Part shown: positions 13,653 to 23,707 of the stretch, piece after piece | Layout: the number at the start of each line of letters is the position of its first letter | Numbering within the stretch: the first letter of the stretch is position 1 | Notes under the pieces: generated by a model | Database searches by the model: none | Told to the model about the DNA's origin: nothing | What the model saw: the letters and a program-made list of their open reading frames with translations, nothing else | Translations under genes and position numbers: made by a program | NCBI RefSeq assembly: GCF_004027225.2 | Contig: NC_046358.1 | Span: 5,732,720-5,796,719, forward strand | Reading direction: 5' to 3' | DNA length: 64,000 bases | Source: Strigops habroptila | Taxonomy: Eukaryota > Chordata > Aves > Psittaciformes > Psittacidae

Positions 13653-14500
13653 CTCCTTGCAGTGGGTTGGCCCTGGCTGGATGCAAGATACCCACCAAAG
13701 ATGCTCTATCACTTCCCTCCTCAAGGAAGAGAAAATACAATGGAAGGCTTGTGGTTTGAGATAAGGACATGGAGAGATCACTCAGCAGTTACTGTCATGG
13801 GATGGGGTTGTGGTCAGCTCATCACATGTTGGCTCTGCTGCTCCTTCTACCTTCACGGAGGACTCCTCACACTCCTCCCCTGCTCCAGCTTGGGGTTCCT
13901 CCCACAGGAGACAGTCCTGCATGAACTTCTCCTGTGTGAGCCCTTCCCATGGCTGCAGTTCTTCATGAACTGCTCTATGTGGGATCCTCTCTTCATGGGG
14001 CCACAGGTCCTGCCAGGAGACTGCTCCAGCATGGGCTTCCCACAGGGTCACAGCATCCCGTGCTCCGGCGTGGCATCCTCCCCAGGCTGCAAGTGGATAT
14101 CTGCTCCACCATGGACCTCCGTGGGCTGCAGGGCACAGCCTGACTCACCATGGGCTGCACCACAGGCTGCAGGAGAATCTCTGCTCCAGTGCCTGGAGCA
14201 CCTCCTGTCCTCCTTCTTCACTGACCTTGGGGTCTGCAGGGCTGTTTCTCTCACATATTCTCACTCCTCTCTTCCAGCTGCTGTTGCACAGCAGTTTTTT
14301 TCCCCTTCTTAAACACATTATCACAGAGGCACCACCATCACTGCCAATTGGCTCAGCCTTGGCCAGGAGCGGGTCTGTCTTGGAGCTGCCTGGCACTGGG
14401 TCTATCAGACATGGAGGAAGCTTCTAGCAAGTTTCTCACAGAAGCCCCCCCGTAACCCCCCAACTACCAAAACCTTACCACACAAGCCCAATACACTCCT
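13653..14500. repeat. 5-bp target-site duplication pair CTCCT
   Basis: CTCCT at 13653-13657 and CTCCT at 14496-14500 flank the solo LTR exactly at its TG...CA ends. A 5-bp duplication is typical of ERVL-like integrases. Confidence 0.75.
13658..14495 (-). mobile_element. Solo LTR of the same family, copy 2, with intact target-site duplication
   Basis: This is the same LTR type as the copy at 3863-4822, in inverse orientation. Its plus-strand edges are TGCAGTGGGTTGG and CCCAATACA. The five bases just outside both ends are identical, CTCCT at 13653-13657 and at 14496-14500, a perfect 5-bp target-site duplication. Compared with copy 1 it lacks about 170 bp, corresponding to roughly 4502-4670 there, which includes the AATAAA signal. 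The long open frames across it are translations of the degenerate LTR repeats, not genes. Confidence 0.88.
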
Positions 14501-16373
14501 GCACATAATACAATGTTTAGATTGTCAAAATTGTGTCATCATAAAATGAAATGCTGTAGCAACAAATTATCCATAGACTAATGACTCCATGCAAGCTTGT
14601 GTAACTGTTTTTGATTTGATACGTACGTATGATCTTGTGTTCCACTGCAGTGATCAGAAAGAAACAACTTAAAACTAATTTCTAGAATAATCCAATTGGA
14701 ATGTGTACCACCAGCCACGCTTCTAAAGAAAGCTCTGCAGTGAAAATCATACTTACTTTGGGCACCACTTAGTCTGACTTTTTCTTATTGTTAAGAAACT
14801 CATTCTATAGTTCAGATCATCAATGATCTCACTTCTGGATGCTGGTATTTGTTGTATACCATGACTCCTTCCCACATTCATCTAAAAGCAATGTATTTCA
14901 AGGAAAGAAACCCATGTCTGCTCTATGCCTGAGTGAGGTAATGACCACAATTCACCCACCACGTTGAACGGGTTCAGTTTCTTACTAAATGAGTTCAGTT
15001 CTTACAAGACCATGAATGTTCTGAGTTCCCCTACACGAGTAAAGCAGAAAAAAATCCCATAGCAAATAAACCCCAAATGAATAAAATGAAGGTTCTAGTC
15101 TGTAATTACTGCTAGAGAATCAGACAAATTGGACTGAGTGGCTGAAAATACAGTCAGGAAGTTCTCTAAAGTGATGCATTTCTGTCTCTAGCTAATGTAA
15201 AAAGAAAATGTATATAAATGTATAAATATACAGGTAAACATGCCATATTTCCTCACACTAAAAAGCACAGCCACTGGACTTTAAGTCAGAAAAAATATAT
15301 GTTGAACTCTCATAAGGCCACAACCAGAGTGTAGTAACATCCACCTGAGCTTTTGTTCCTGTGCTCCCTCTTCCCCTTCAAAGTACTTTGGTGTTTACAT
15401 TTTCCTCCACAACCTTTTCCATATTCACATAAAACTGCTAAAAGAGAAGTGAGATACTACGCAGCTAAAACTTTTCAGTTCTTTCCAACAAATCCAGGTG
15501 CCCATCATTTGGCTAAGATCAGATGTTAGATAGATGAAGCCTGATGAAAACCTGCATTGAAAGTACAGCAGTGGGTACTTTCCATCAGATAACTCCTTCT
15601 CAATTTGTCAACAAGGCTTACCACTGACACCTGCAGTTCTGGTGGATGACATCTTTACTATCACCTAACTCTCCTACAGGAATGTTCTAGGAGTCTACGC
15701 TTGATCTTTCCTGACTATGACCTGACCTCACCTCAGGTATGTCCTCACTGCATATTAGGTTAGTACCATACAATTAACCTGAAATCTTAAACACATTATC
15801 CCTGAACTCATGTAAATGATGTGGAATGTAACAAAGTACCTATTACTGGGAAGAAGATGTTACAGACACTAGGAAGATACTACAGAAGCATAGTCACTTC
15901 AGTAGCTAACTACAGATTTTGTCATATTCAACTACAACTGTCTACTGTCTAAGGATCTAAATGGCATATGCCAAAAAGTCAAACAGTTATTCAGAGTCTT
16001 CCAAACTCTGTTCATCATGAGCAGTGTTGCAAAGCTTAACCAGAAGATGAGGTTTTATCCACACTTCAGAAATAGTTCTAGTCCTTCCTAAAACAAGATG
16101 TGAGGCTGAATAGCCTGAAACAAGTGAGGCTTATAGAAAAACAAACCACCAAAATTCACATTTGTACAGCAACATTCAGTGTATTTGCTTAAAATACTAA
16201 ATTAAAAACTTAAAACCCCATAATTTTAGTTGCATGTAGTTACATAAGTTTATTTTGAACTCTGGCCAGTTCTGTAATACCTAATATACCGAGTGCAGTA
16301 TAAGAATAGCTAGACAAGATAGCACAGTGCTGAATAGCTATTTTGGCATTGGAACTTTTTCCTTGTGGGTAGG

Positions 16374-16937
16374 TGCTGTGGTTTAACCCCAGCAGCAGCC
16401 ACTCACTCACTCCCCTCTCACCCAGCCCTGGTGGGATAAGGAGGAGAATCAGAAAAAGGTAAAACCCGTGGGTTGAGACAAGAATAGTTTAACAATTGAA
16501 ATAAAGTAAAATATAGTAATAAGGGGGTTGGGGGTAGGTGTTAAGAGACAGAGGAATAAGACCCAAGAAACACAAGTGATGCACAACACAATTGCTCACC
16601 ATCTGCTGACTGATGGCCAGCCTGTCCCCAGGCAGCGATCAGCCCCTCCTAGACAACTCCCCTCAGTTTATATACTGAGCTTGACATTCTATGGTATGGA
16701 ATATCCCTTTGGCTAGTTTGGGCCAGACGTCCTCACTGTGCTCCCTTCCAGGGTCTTGTGCCCCTCCTCGCTGGCAGAGCATGAGACACTGAAAAATCCT
16801 TGATCAAGGTAAGTGCTGCTGAGCCACAACTGAAACACTGGTGTGTTATCAGCGTTGTTCTCAGACTAAAGCCAACACACAGCACTGTACTGGCTACTGG
16901 GAATTAAAATAACTCTATCCCAGCCAAAACTAGGACA
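16374..16937 (-). mobile_element. Solo LTR of a second avian endogenous-retrovirus family
   Basis: The plus strand reads TGCTGTGGTTTAACCCCAGC at the left edge and CAGCCAAAACTAGGACA at the right. These are the ends of a very common bird LTR whose sense strand starts TGTCCTGGTTT. Sense orientation is minus, because the TATA box (TATATAAA) is on that strand at 16675-16668. The five flanking bases are GTAGG on the left and GGAGG on the right, a one-mismatch target-site duplication at best. No internal retroviral sequence is recognisable next to it. Confidence 0.85.
16668..16675 (-). promoter_or_regulatory. TATA box of the LTR promoter
   Basis: TATATAAA on the minus strand within CAGTATATAAACTGAG, the expected LTR promoter position in this family. 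It sets the orientation of the LTR, which is the same as that of CSTPP1 transcription. Confidence 0.6.
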
Positions 16938-17477
16938 GGAGGATTGGGGAAGAAGTCACACAGTTGTCAGTGGTCACCCTTCCATGGCCATCAGGATCCT
17001 GCAACATTATTTAGGAGATGTGCCAGGACTAGCTCAGGTGGCAGCATTCACCACCCTAGAGCCCAACACCACTCTACATCCTGCAGGGCTCCCAGTCAAA
17101 GCTCTTGGTACCCCAACTGCCCAATAATCTCAGCACCTACTTCCCTTATGCCCCATACCCTATATTCTAACCATCTCTAGGTCTGTTGCCCTGCTCCCAT
17201 CCACCAACCTCCAGCACTTTATTTTTGTCTATGTATCCTCACACACAGGCCCACAACATCCTCCCTCTGACCTATTGTTGCTTGAGATGCTGTTCTGCAA
17301 TGGAAGCAGCACTGGCAGCAAAGTGTCCCTACACTACTTCATGCTGTGAGCATTTTCTAGCTATTTCACAGCAGCTCTGCTGGTGTCTCCTGTTAACAAT
17401 GTTAGAATGTTAGAACACATTGTGAAGTGTCAGTATTTGCACTGTATCACTAGCTTGGCTGATGATTTTAATGTCAA
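16938..17477. other. Unclassified 540 bp between an LTR and a CR1 copy
   Basis: C-rich, relatively GC-balanced sequence unlike the AT-rich surroundings, with short open frames and no similarity I recognise. It could be a remnant of an unidentified repeat. Confidence 0.3.
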
Positions 17478-17779
17478 GGAGAGGGATTCCTCATTAGGGA
17501 CTGTAGTCATAGGACACGGGGTGATGGGTTCAAACTGAAGCAGGGAAAGTTCAGGTTAGGTATAAGGAAGAAGTTCTTTACTGTGAGGGTGGTGAGGCAC
17601 TGGCACAGGTTGCCCAAAGAAGTGGTCAATGCTCCATCCCTGGCAGTGTTCACGGCCAGGCTGGACAGAGCCTTGGGCGACATGGTCTAGTGTGAGGTGT
17701 CCCTGCCCATGGGAGGGGGTTGGAACTAGATGATCTTAAGGTCCTTTCCAACCCAAACCATTCTATCATTCTATGATTC
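17478..17779 (+). mobile_element. CR1 LINE 3' fragment, 37 bp from CSTPP1 exon 3
   Basis: Typical CR1 ORF2 end and 3' UTR: GTGATGGGTTCAAACTGAAG, TTCTTTACTGTGAGGGTGGT, TCCATCCCTGGCAGTGTTC, and the tail CCATTCTATCATTCTATG. It is severely 5' truncated, as usual for CR1. The 3' end lies 37 bp from the end of CSTPP1 exon 3 on its donor side, in opposite orientation to the gene. Confidence 0.95.
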
Positions 17780-17816
17780 AAGGGAACAGGACAGCAGTAG
17801 ATGCTGGAATACTTGC

Positions 17817-17947
17817 CTCCATTCTTCCCCACGGTTCGGAAACACCTCCAGAAGGTCCGAAGGAAAGATGCCCTGTTATGAGGAGTAGCCTGAACAAAGC
17901 TGAACTCACGGAACAAGATGTGTGTTCCTTGACGCACGCTGTTAAAG
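17817..17947 (-). CDS. CSTPP1: CSTPP1 (C11orf49) coding exon 3, with GC splice donor
   Basis: Read on the minus strand, the acceptor CTCCGCAG ends at 17948 and the exon starts at 17947. It is 131 nt and encodes residues 50-93 plus one base: YFNSVRQGTHILFREFSFVQ, then ATPHNRASFLRTFWRCFRTV and GKNG. This matches the conserved vertebrate C11orf49 sequence with few substitutions. The exon must end in phase 1, because the family continues with an Asp codon. At that position the sequence reads GGAG|GCAAGT, so the donor is GC rather than GT. The next GT is 4 nt further on and would shift the frame. A CR1 LINE copy ends 37 bp beyond this exon on the intron side. Exon 4 was not found in the remaining 17.8 kb. 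Confidence 0.94.
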
Positions 17948-18337
17948 CTGCGGAGATAAAGTCAAAACAAGAGAACGTTAGAAAGCTGAACCAATGTCAA
18001 TGTTCTGGGGCCAGCTAAAGCAGTGCCAACAAAACCACCGGCAGTTACATTTTGTGAAACCCAATCTCCAAAGCTTAGACCCATCTGTTCTCTGGAGAGA
18101 AAACCATTTGCAAAACCCACACACTGAAATTTGATTATACGAATTAGAGGTTTGTGAAAGTAAAATTCATTCTAAAGAATCCCAGCAAGGGGTGTCCAAG
18201 AGCCACTGATTTGAAACCAACCCACTGGAAAACGGTTGGCCAAAAGCAACCTTTGTTTATCTGACCAGAAGATGCCCTTTCTTTTAATACCATTGGAACT
18301 TCACTGCTATTCTCTCCACAATTTTCTGTGAAGCCTG

Positions 18338-18432
18338 AATATATATAAAGAAATAAATATATATAGAAAGATATATATAAAAATATATATAAAAAATATA
18401 TAAAGAAATAAATATATAAAGAAATAAATAAA
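18338..18432. repeat. AT-rich simple repeat (TATATAAAGAAATAAA-like)
   Basis: About 95 bp made of interleaved TATATA and AAAGAAATAAATA units, 0.4 kb upstream of the exon 3 acceptor in CSTPP1 intron 2. Confidence 0.85.
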
Positions 18433-19533
18433 AATCCCCTTTAACAGAAACCTCAAGATTTAATTGCCAGGTTACTGAAACTTGAATGTATTGGATGTAT
18501 AAAATCTACTTGCCATGAAGAGCAGGTCGACACTGCACTAAACAACACTTTGCACTAGTGTATTTTGAAGAGAGTAGCTGGTCATTGTGATGGATAGTCA
18601 ATTTGATATTCACAGGCCTGTATTTTAGCACAAATCTCTCATATTTGAGTTGTAAGCACTTTATGGTAACTTATTATAACAAGCATATAGAAAACAACCT
18701 TTCCTAAGATTTCTCTGAAGTGTGAGCAGCTCTCCTTTGGGCACGGTAAAGCTCAACATGCGAGAACAATAGAAATGCAAATACAAACATTATCTACCAA
18801 AAGGTATAATGACAGGGCTGCCTCAAAGATGGATTTTGTGCATTTCACTCTGCATCATGCAAGTGGGACTAAGCCTTCAAACACTCCAGAGAGATCATTA
18901 AAAACATTCACTTGGGACAGCAGCTTAACTCTCCCGCATAGGAGAGAATTAATGAAAAGCTGGAAGTTCACTTTCATCACAGCAGAACCTCTCCATAGGC
19001 AGCATCTCCACAACAGACAAAATCCAGTGGTCACTGGGAACCCTCTCAGTTTGCAATTTTAAATCATCTCTTTAAATATAAATAGCTGAAATCACTTGAT
19101 CCTTCATCGTATAGAAGAGGGTCTTACATGTGAAAGAGAATTATACCAGAGAGATTTGAGTGAAATTAAAAAGTCATGTAACAACTGGGAGGGGTATGTG
19201 GAGAGAAGCCAATTCAATTTTACGGAAAAGAATCACAATTCCTGGGTTTTAATGTCCTGCTTCCCAAAGATGTAAGAGTAAATGGAGTTTTTTGCCATGT
19301 GTTGACAGGTAGGTGCAGAACACTGCTGTTAGCCCTCCTACCCAGGAGGAAATGCAACTCAAATAAGTACAACCACCTTATGATTAAGAAATACTCATGA
19401 CTCATGAATTCTGGAATAAGAAATACTCTTTCTGTAAATACCATGGACAAATATATTATTTTGTATTTATGAAACCTTATTCAGGCACCAGCTCTGTACA
19501 AACCAGAGGAAACCATTGTCGCAAGAGATTAAA

Positions 19534-19550
19534 GTAAATAAATAAATAAT
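19534..19550. repeat. (AAAT)n microsatellite
   Basis: Four units of TAAA. Confidence 0.6.
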
Positions 19551-19649
19551 GTGCCTGATCAAAATATGCCAGAATTACGGGAAAGGGCTCCCCTGACTAT
19601 CGTGTCAGTAAAGAGCATTCATTACAATGTGCTGAAGCTCACTGCTTTA

Positions 19650-19760
19650 GAGTGACTGAGTTCAGAATAAGGGAAAGTAACTTGCATGAAGTCCCACAAG
19701 ATGCCTGTGACAAAGCTGGAAATGGGTTTTCATATCTTCTCATCCCAATCCACAGCCTGT
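19650..19760 (-). mobile_element. MIR-like SINE fragment
   Basis: AAGTAACTTGCATGAAGTCC, then CAAAGCTGGAAATGGGTTTT and ATCTTCTCATCCCAATCCAC follow the order of an inverted MIR (AAGTGACTTGCCCAAGGTC, CAGAGCTGGGATT, CTCCTGACTCCCAGTCC). Confidence 0.55.
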
Positions 19761-22700
19761 AAGACTTTACATTTCCAGTCTGCATTGTTTGGCTGATGAT
19801 TTGAAAGGCTGATGGAGAAAAGAGGGATCTGAATGAAAAGAGAAGAAACTTGGTGTAATAGGAGAAGGCAGCTTTCACAAAGATGAGACACGTAAGGGAG
19901 ATGTTCAGGAAGAGAAGGAAGATGAAGGCACAATGATACAATTAAATGCACCAAACTGTGTTGCTCAGAACAACTTCAGCACATGCAACTTTTGGAAGCA
20001 GATCCTGGCACAACTGCAATGGAAAGGTCCAGACATGAAGCTAACATACTATTAATTCACAGCAGACAGCTCTACTATATTACTCCTTAGTTCTAATAAG
20101 TGAAAACTCCAGTCACTTGCATTTTCAGCAAGGGATGGCTCTAAAGCTAGCAGGCAGCAGGGTATGATATCATTTGTTGTTGCTTACTCAGTTGAAAGAA
20201 TGGGTGGATATGCTGGAACATCAGCACACCTGGATGTGCTGACAGCCAAGTGCCGCCAGCTAGTTGAGTAAAGGAGGTACAATATTGCTTTCATTCCTCA
20301 TTTCTTGCAATAAGATTTTGTTTAACTGTACAATGGAAGGATTTTTTCCCCCAAAAGCTCAGGTCTGCAAGCATGGGAGGCAGAATTTTATCCCAGTGGA
20401 GATGCTGCATTTCAGAGACCCAACTTTATAAATTCCTTCTTATAAACTGGAAAAGTTCAGCTTAAAGGAGCCAGCCTGTGATGGAGCTATCCAACAAGCA
20501 GTCCAAGGACAAATCAACAGGTCTATTCTCAGGCAGGGTCAAGACTGCTGCAAGAGACAGGAACATTCTACACTTTGAACAAACTGTATATTTTGAAATT
20601 CCTTTTATCATGGGTAGATGTGAAGTACAAAAAGAACTTGGCCACATTTTCCTTAACAACTGCCTGGAGGTGAAGCTACTGTTAATGTGGCCAATGGTAA
20701 TGGATTGCAGGTAAACCCTTCTGAAAGATAAGCAGTGACAACCCAAAGCTGTTGCAGGTATTCCAACAGCATGTAGGGATTATGACCAACTCTTTACCTA
20801 TGATCTTTATACACATGCCAACAGATGTCTTTTCCAGTTTCTTTTGAACGCAAAAAGGAAACAAGCTGCAGACTCAGAGGAATGGCTTAAGTAAACAAGG
20901 TATCAACAGCAAAGCAACAAACTTAGCTCAAACATTCTCAGCAACTTTAACAGCTGCTCAGATCCTCCCCTTAGGATTGCTCAGTCTTCCCTCTGCCTGC
21001 TCTCCTCTCACTGGTGGCCAGAGTTTATCAGCACGGTTGCAGAAGAAAGACTTCTGAACGAACCAGGGTGTCTCAACAAGGTACCTGCTTGTTCTCAATC
21101 ATTTAGAAATGGGTCCGTGAACCCAGAAGAAGGGAAAATAGGTTTCCAATTCTCTGGTTAACTTCTCCTTTCCCCCTTTTAGGCATTTAGAGCAGCCATC
21201 TGCAAGAGATTCCTTCAAGAAAGCTTTCAACAGCTCTGCAAGCCTCAAAGCCTCCTATTGCATTGCCCTGGCCCTCTACATTACCAGTGAACAGAGCAGG
21301 CAAATTAGAGGATTAACAAAAGTTACTAAGGACGTGATTTTATTTGTCTTGCTGAAACTGAGACTAGAAACTGAACTGAATGTCCATTAGTTATTTCACA
21401 CAGGAATTGTTATGCAACTGGATATTACATTAACAAAAGAGCTTTTCCCATTCACTCATGAGAATATTCTGGAGAAAGATGAGAAAAGTAAAACAAGGTT
21501 CTCACTCGCTGGGAAGATCTAAAGCAGCTTTTGCAGTAGGGACTTCATGATGCTTACTTTTTCACTCCTTTCCTTTCCTCTACATGCCCTAGAGCAGCCA
21601 GAGCATAGAACTCTTCCAATGCCACTGCTGAGAAAGCTCTGTCTTGCAGCACACATAGCCCGTGCTTGTGGGATGGCACGTGCACGTGAGAGGAACTAAA
21701 AATGGTTTGGGAGGAGACTGCGCTAGAACAGCCCCAGCTCTCAGAAACGGCTGTGCTGGGAACTCCAGCACTCAGGTGCTGCTCCTCTGAACAGAGCTGC
21801 TTTCAGTAAGGCTTTGTCTTTTGTGTAATTACGTTTCGGCAGCTTGCCAGAGTTCAGAAACTTTCAAGCACTCTTTTCAAACCTTTGGACTTCTAAATAG
21901 ACTGTACAAGTCCCAGGATGCTATGGTAACATCCCAATTGAAACCCACTACAGTCGTTAGCCTCTGCCTGCTGAACTCGGGCAAAGCCAAACATGCACAA
22001 TGCAGAGAGAGCCCCGAGTCCCCAAGAAGGACAGAAGAGCTTGCCAGGACCCTGCTGTCCCTCCAGCAGGTGCCACCTTTGGTTACCATGCAAAGAGCTG
22101 AATGCCCTCCTCTACTAAACAGAAAACTAGGAGCGAGGACCGTTATTCCTTAACTTCCAGCATTACTGCTTGCATTTTCCATTGAAAGGAAGAAAATCAC
22201 TCTGAAGGCTTACTCTGCTTCTCCAGTGTGAACGATTGCCCCTCACACACACTACTTGTCAGTTACACAAGCGTCTAAGTCATTAAAACAGAATCAAGTG
22301 TCTTAAGGTAGTCTCAAATGCAAAGTTGCTATTGGACACTATATTTAGACTGACTGAAACATCTGTACAGAGAAACAGTGCACAGGACCAGATGTCAACA
22401 TTATGGGTATCTCAGGGTTCATTTCCTCTTGAAACACACTCTGGATCAGCTCTAGTCGGGTCTCATGGGCTGAATGCTCATTTGCAGTTGGAACACATCT
22501 TCCAGTTTAGTTCCATCTGAAAGGAACTCAGGTCACGAGCTCCAAGACTGCTTCATGGTGTGAACCAAAGCACAGTAAGTAGGGATAATCAGGAGTATTA
22601 GGATTAGAGACTATGGTACAATAGGTAACAAAGAACTAGCTCTAGCAATAGAAAATACTGAAATTCAAAAGGCTTTAAAACCCAGGCAATTTCTGCTGTT

Positions 22701-23692
22701 AAATAACTCATCCACACACAAAGCATCCCCAAGTGACCAATCCCACTTACCCCAAGGCTATGATCTGAAATAGCAAAATGAGGTTTACCTTGCCTGGAAC
22801 GAGCCCCAAGAGGGAACGCTTATAACTGTACATATACCATCGGGAAACCAAATCCCAGTTTCACTGCTGGGATGAATAAATCACTGCTGCAGTAGCATAG
22901 TTTAATTTAAGATCATTCTATTCTTCACCTCCTGGTTTAAGTGTACTACACTACTTGCAATATTCACACCAACCATGGGACTATTTCCCTCTTTGAAGGC
23001 AGCAGAGGAGCATCAGCATTCCTCAATTCAAAGCTGTTTTATCAAGTGCTTTGACAAATTCCACACATATTAAAATTTGGGACAATGAAGTCAGCCTCAA
23101 GGAAATCACCATCTTCCTCTAATGAAATTAGCCGTGCTTTTTAGGCACTTCCTCTGAAATGCATTAGCAGTGTTAAGATGAAACAGATGCTGAAAGTTAT
23201 TCCTGATGAGTGGCTTTAAGGAAAAATCCTTTTTTAACAACTAGGCAGATAGGAAATCATTAACACTCAACATTTTGGCGAGACTGGGTGATGTAACACC
23301 ACAAACACAGACTGGATTTTCTGAGATCCTTTCTGTCTCACCCACTCAAGTTTATTTCAGCTGAAGGGTGTGGAAAGAGGGAAAGGAGTGACAGAGATTT
23401 TAATGATTTGTTTTCAGGCTTCTTGCTATAGGCTCAGCAATCTCTGTATTCATGGCAGAGTTAATACAGGTGGTACAGAGATTATCCCAAGTGCTGTTTG
23501 AAAGGAAACGAACCACAGCACCTGTGACACAGCTCAGGGTAGGCAATGAACAGGCTTTCTTATGTTGCTTTGTAGCAAATCGAACCCTCTGGGACCAGTC
23601 TACAGAGTGTGGAGAAGCAAAGGATTAAAGGAGTTGCTGCGCTTGCTGTTTATTACCCAGAATCCCTTTATCTTTTTTAGCATGTGTCGTGT

Positions 23693-23707
23693 CCCCCCCC
23701 CCCCCCC
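23693..23707. repeat. Run of 15 C
   Basis: Homopolymer C15 followed by TTTATTTTT. Such runs are prone to sequencing error and length change. Confidence 0.9.

Larger units (their letters stand above)
1..17816 (-). other. CSTPP1: CSTPP1 intron 3 (partial)
   Basis: This stretch lies downstream of exon 3 on the minus strand and has no recognisable exon. I looked for the next conserved block of the protein (family sequence DLLTMKEYHC and on) and did not see it. Supported contents are three solo LTRs, one CR1 copy, MIR-like SINE fragments and small repeats, listed separately. The remainder is AT-rich DNA in which I see nothing specific. The first intron bases GCAAGT form a GC-type donor. Confidence 0.8.

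Noticed and set aside
13662..14312. Open frame of 216 codons on the plus strand
   Set aside because: It lies wholly within a solo LTR and reads the antisense of its degenerate repeats.
1..17800. CSTPP1 exon 4
   Set aside because: I searched the minus strand for the expected continuation after GKNG and found no matching block; it presumably lies beyond the left edge.
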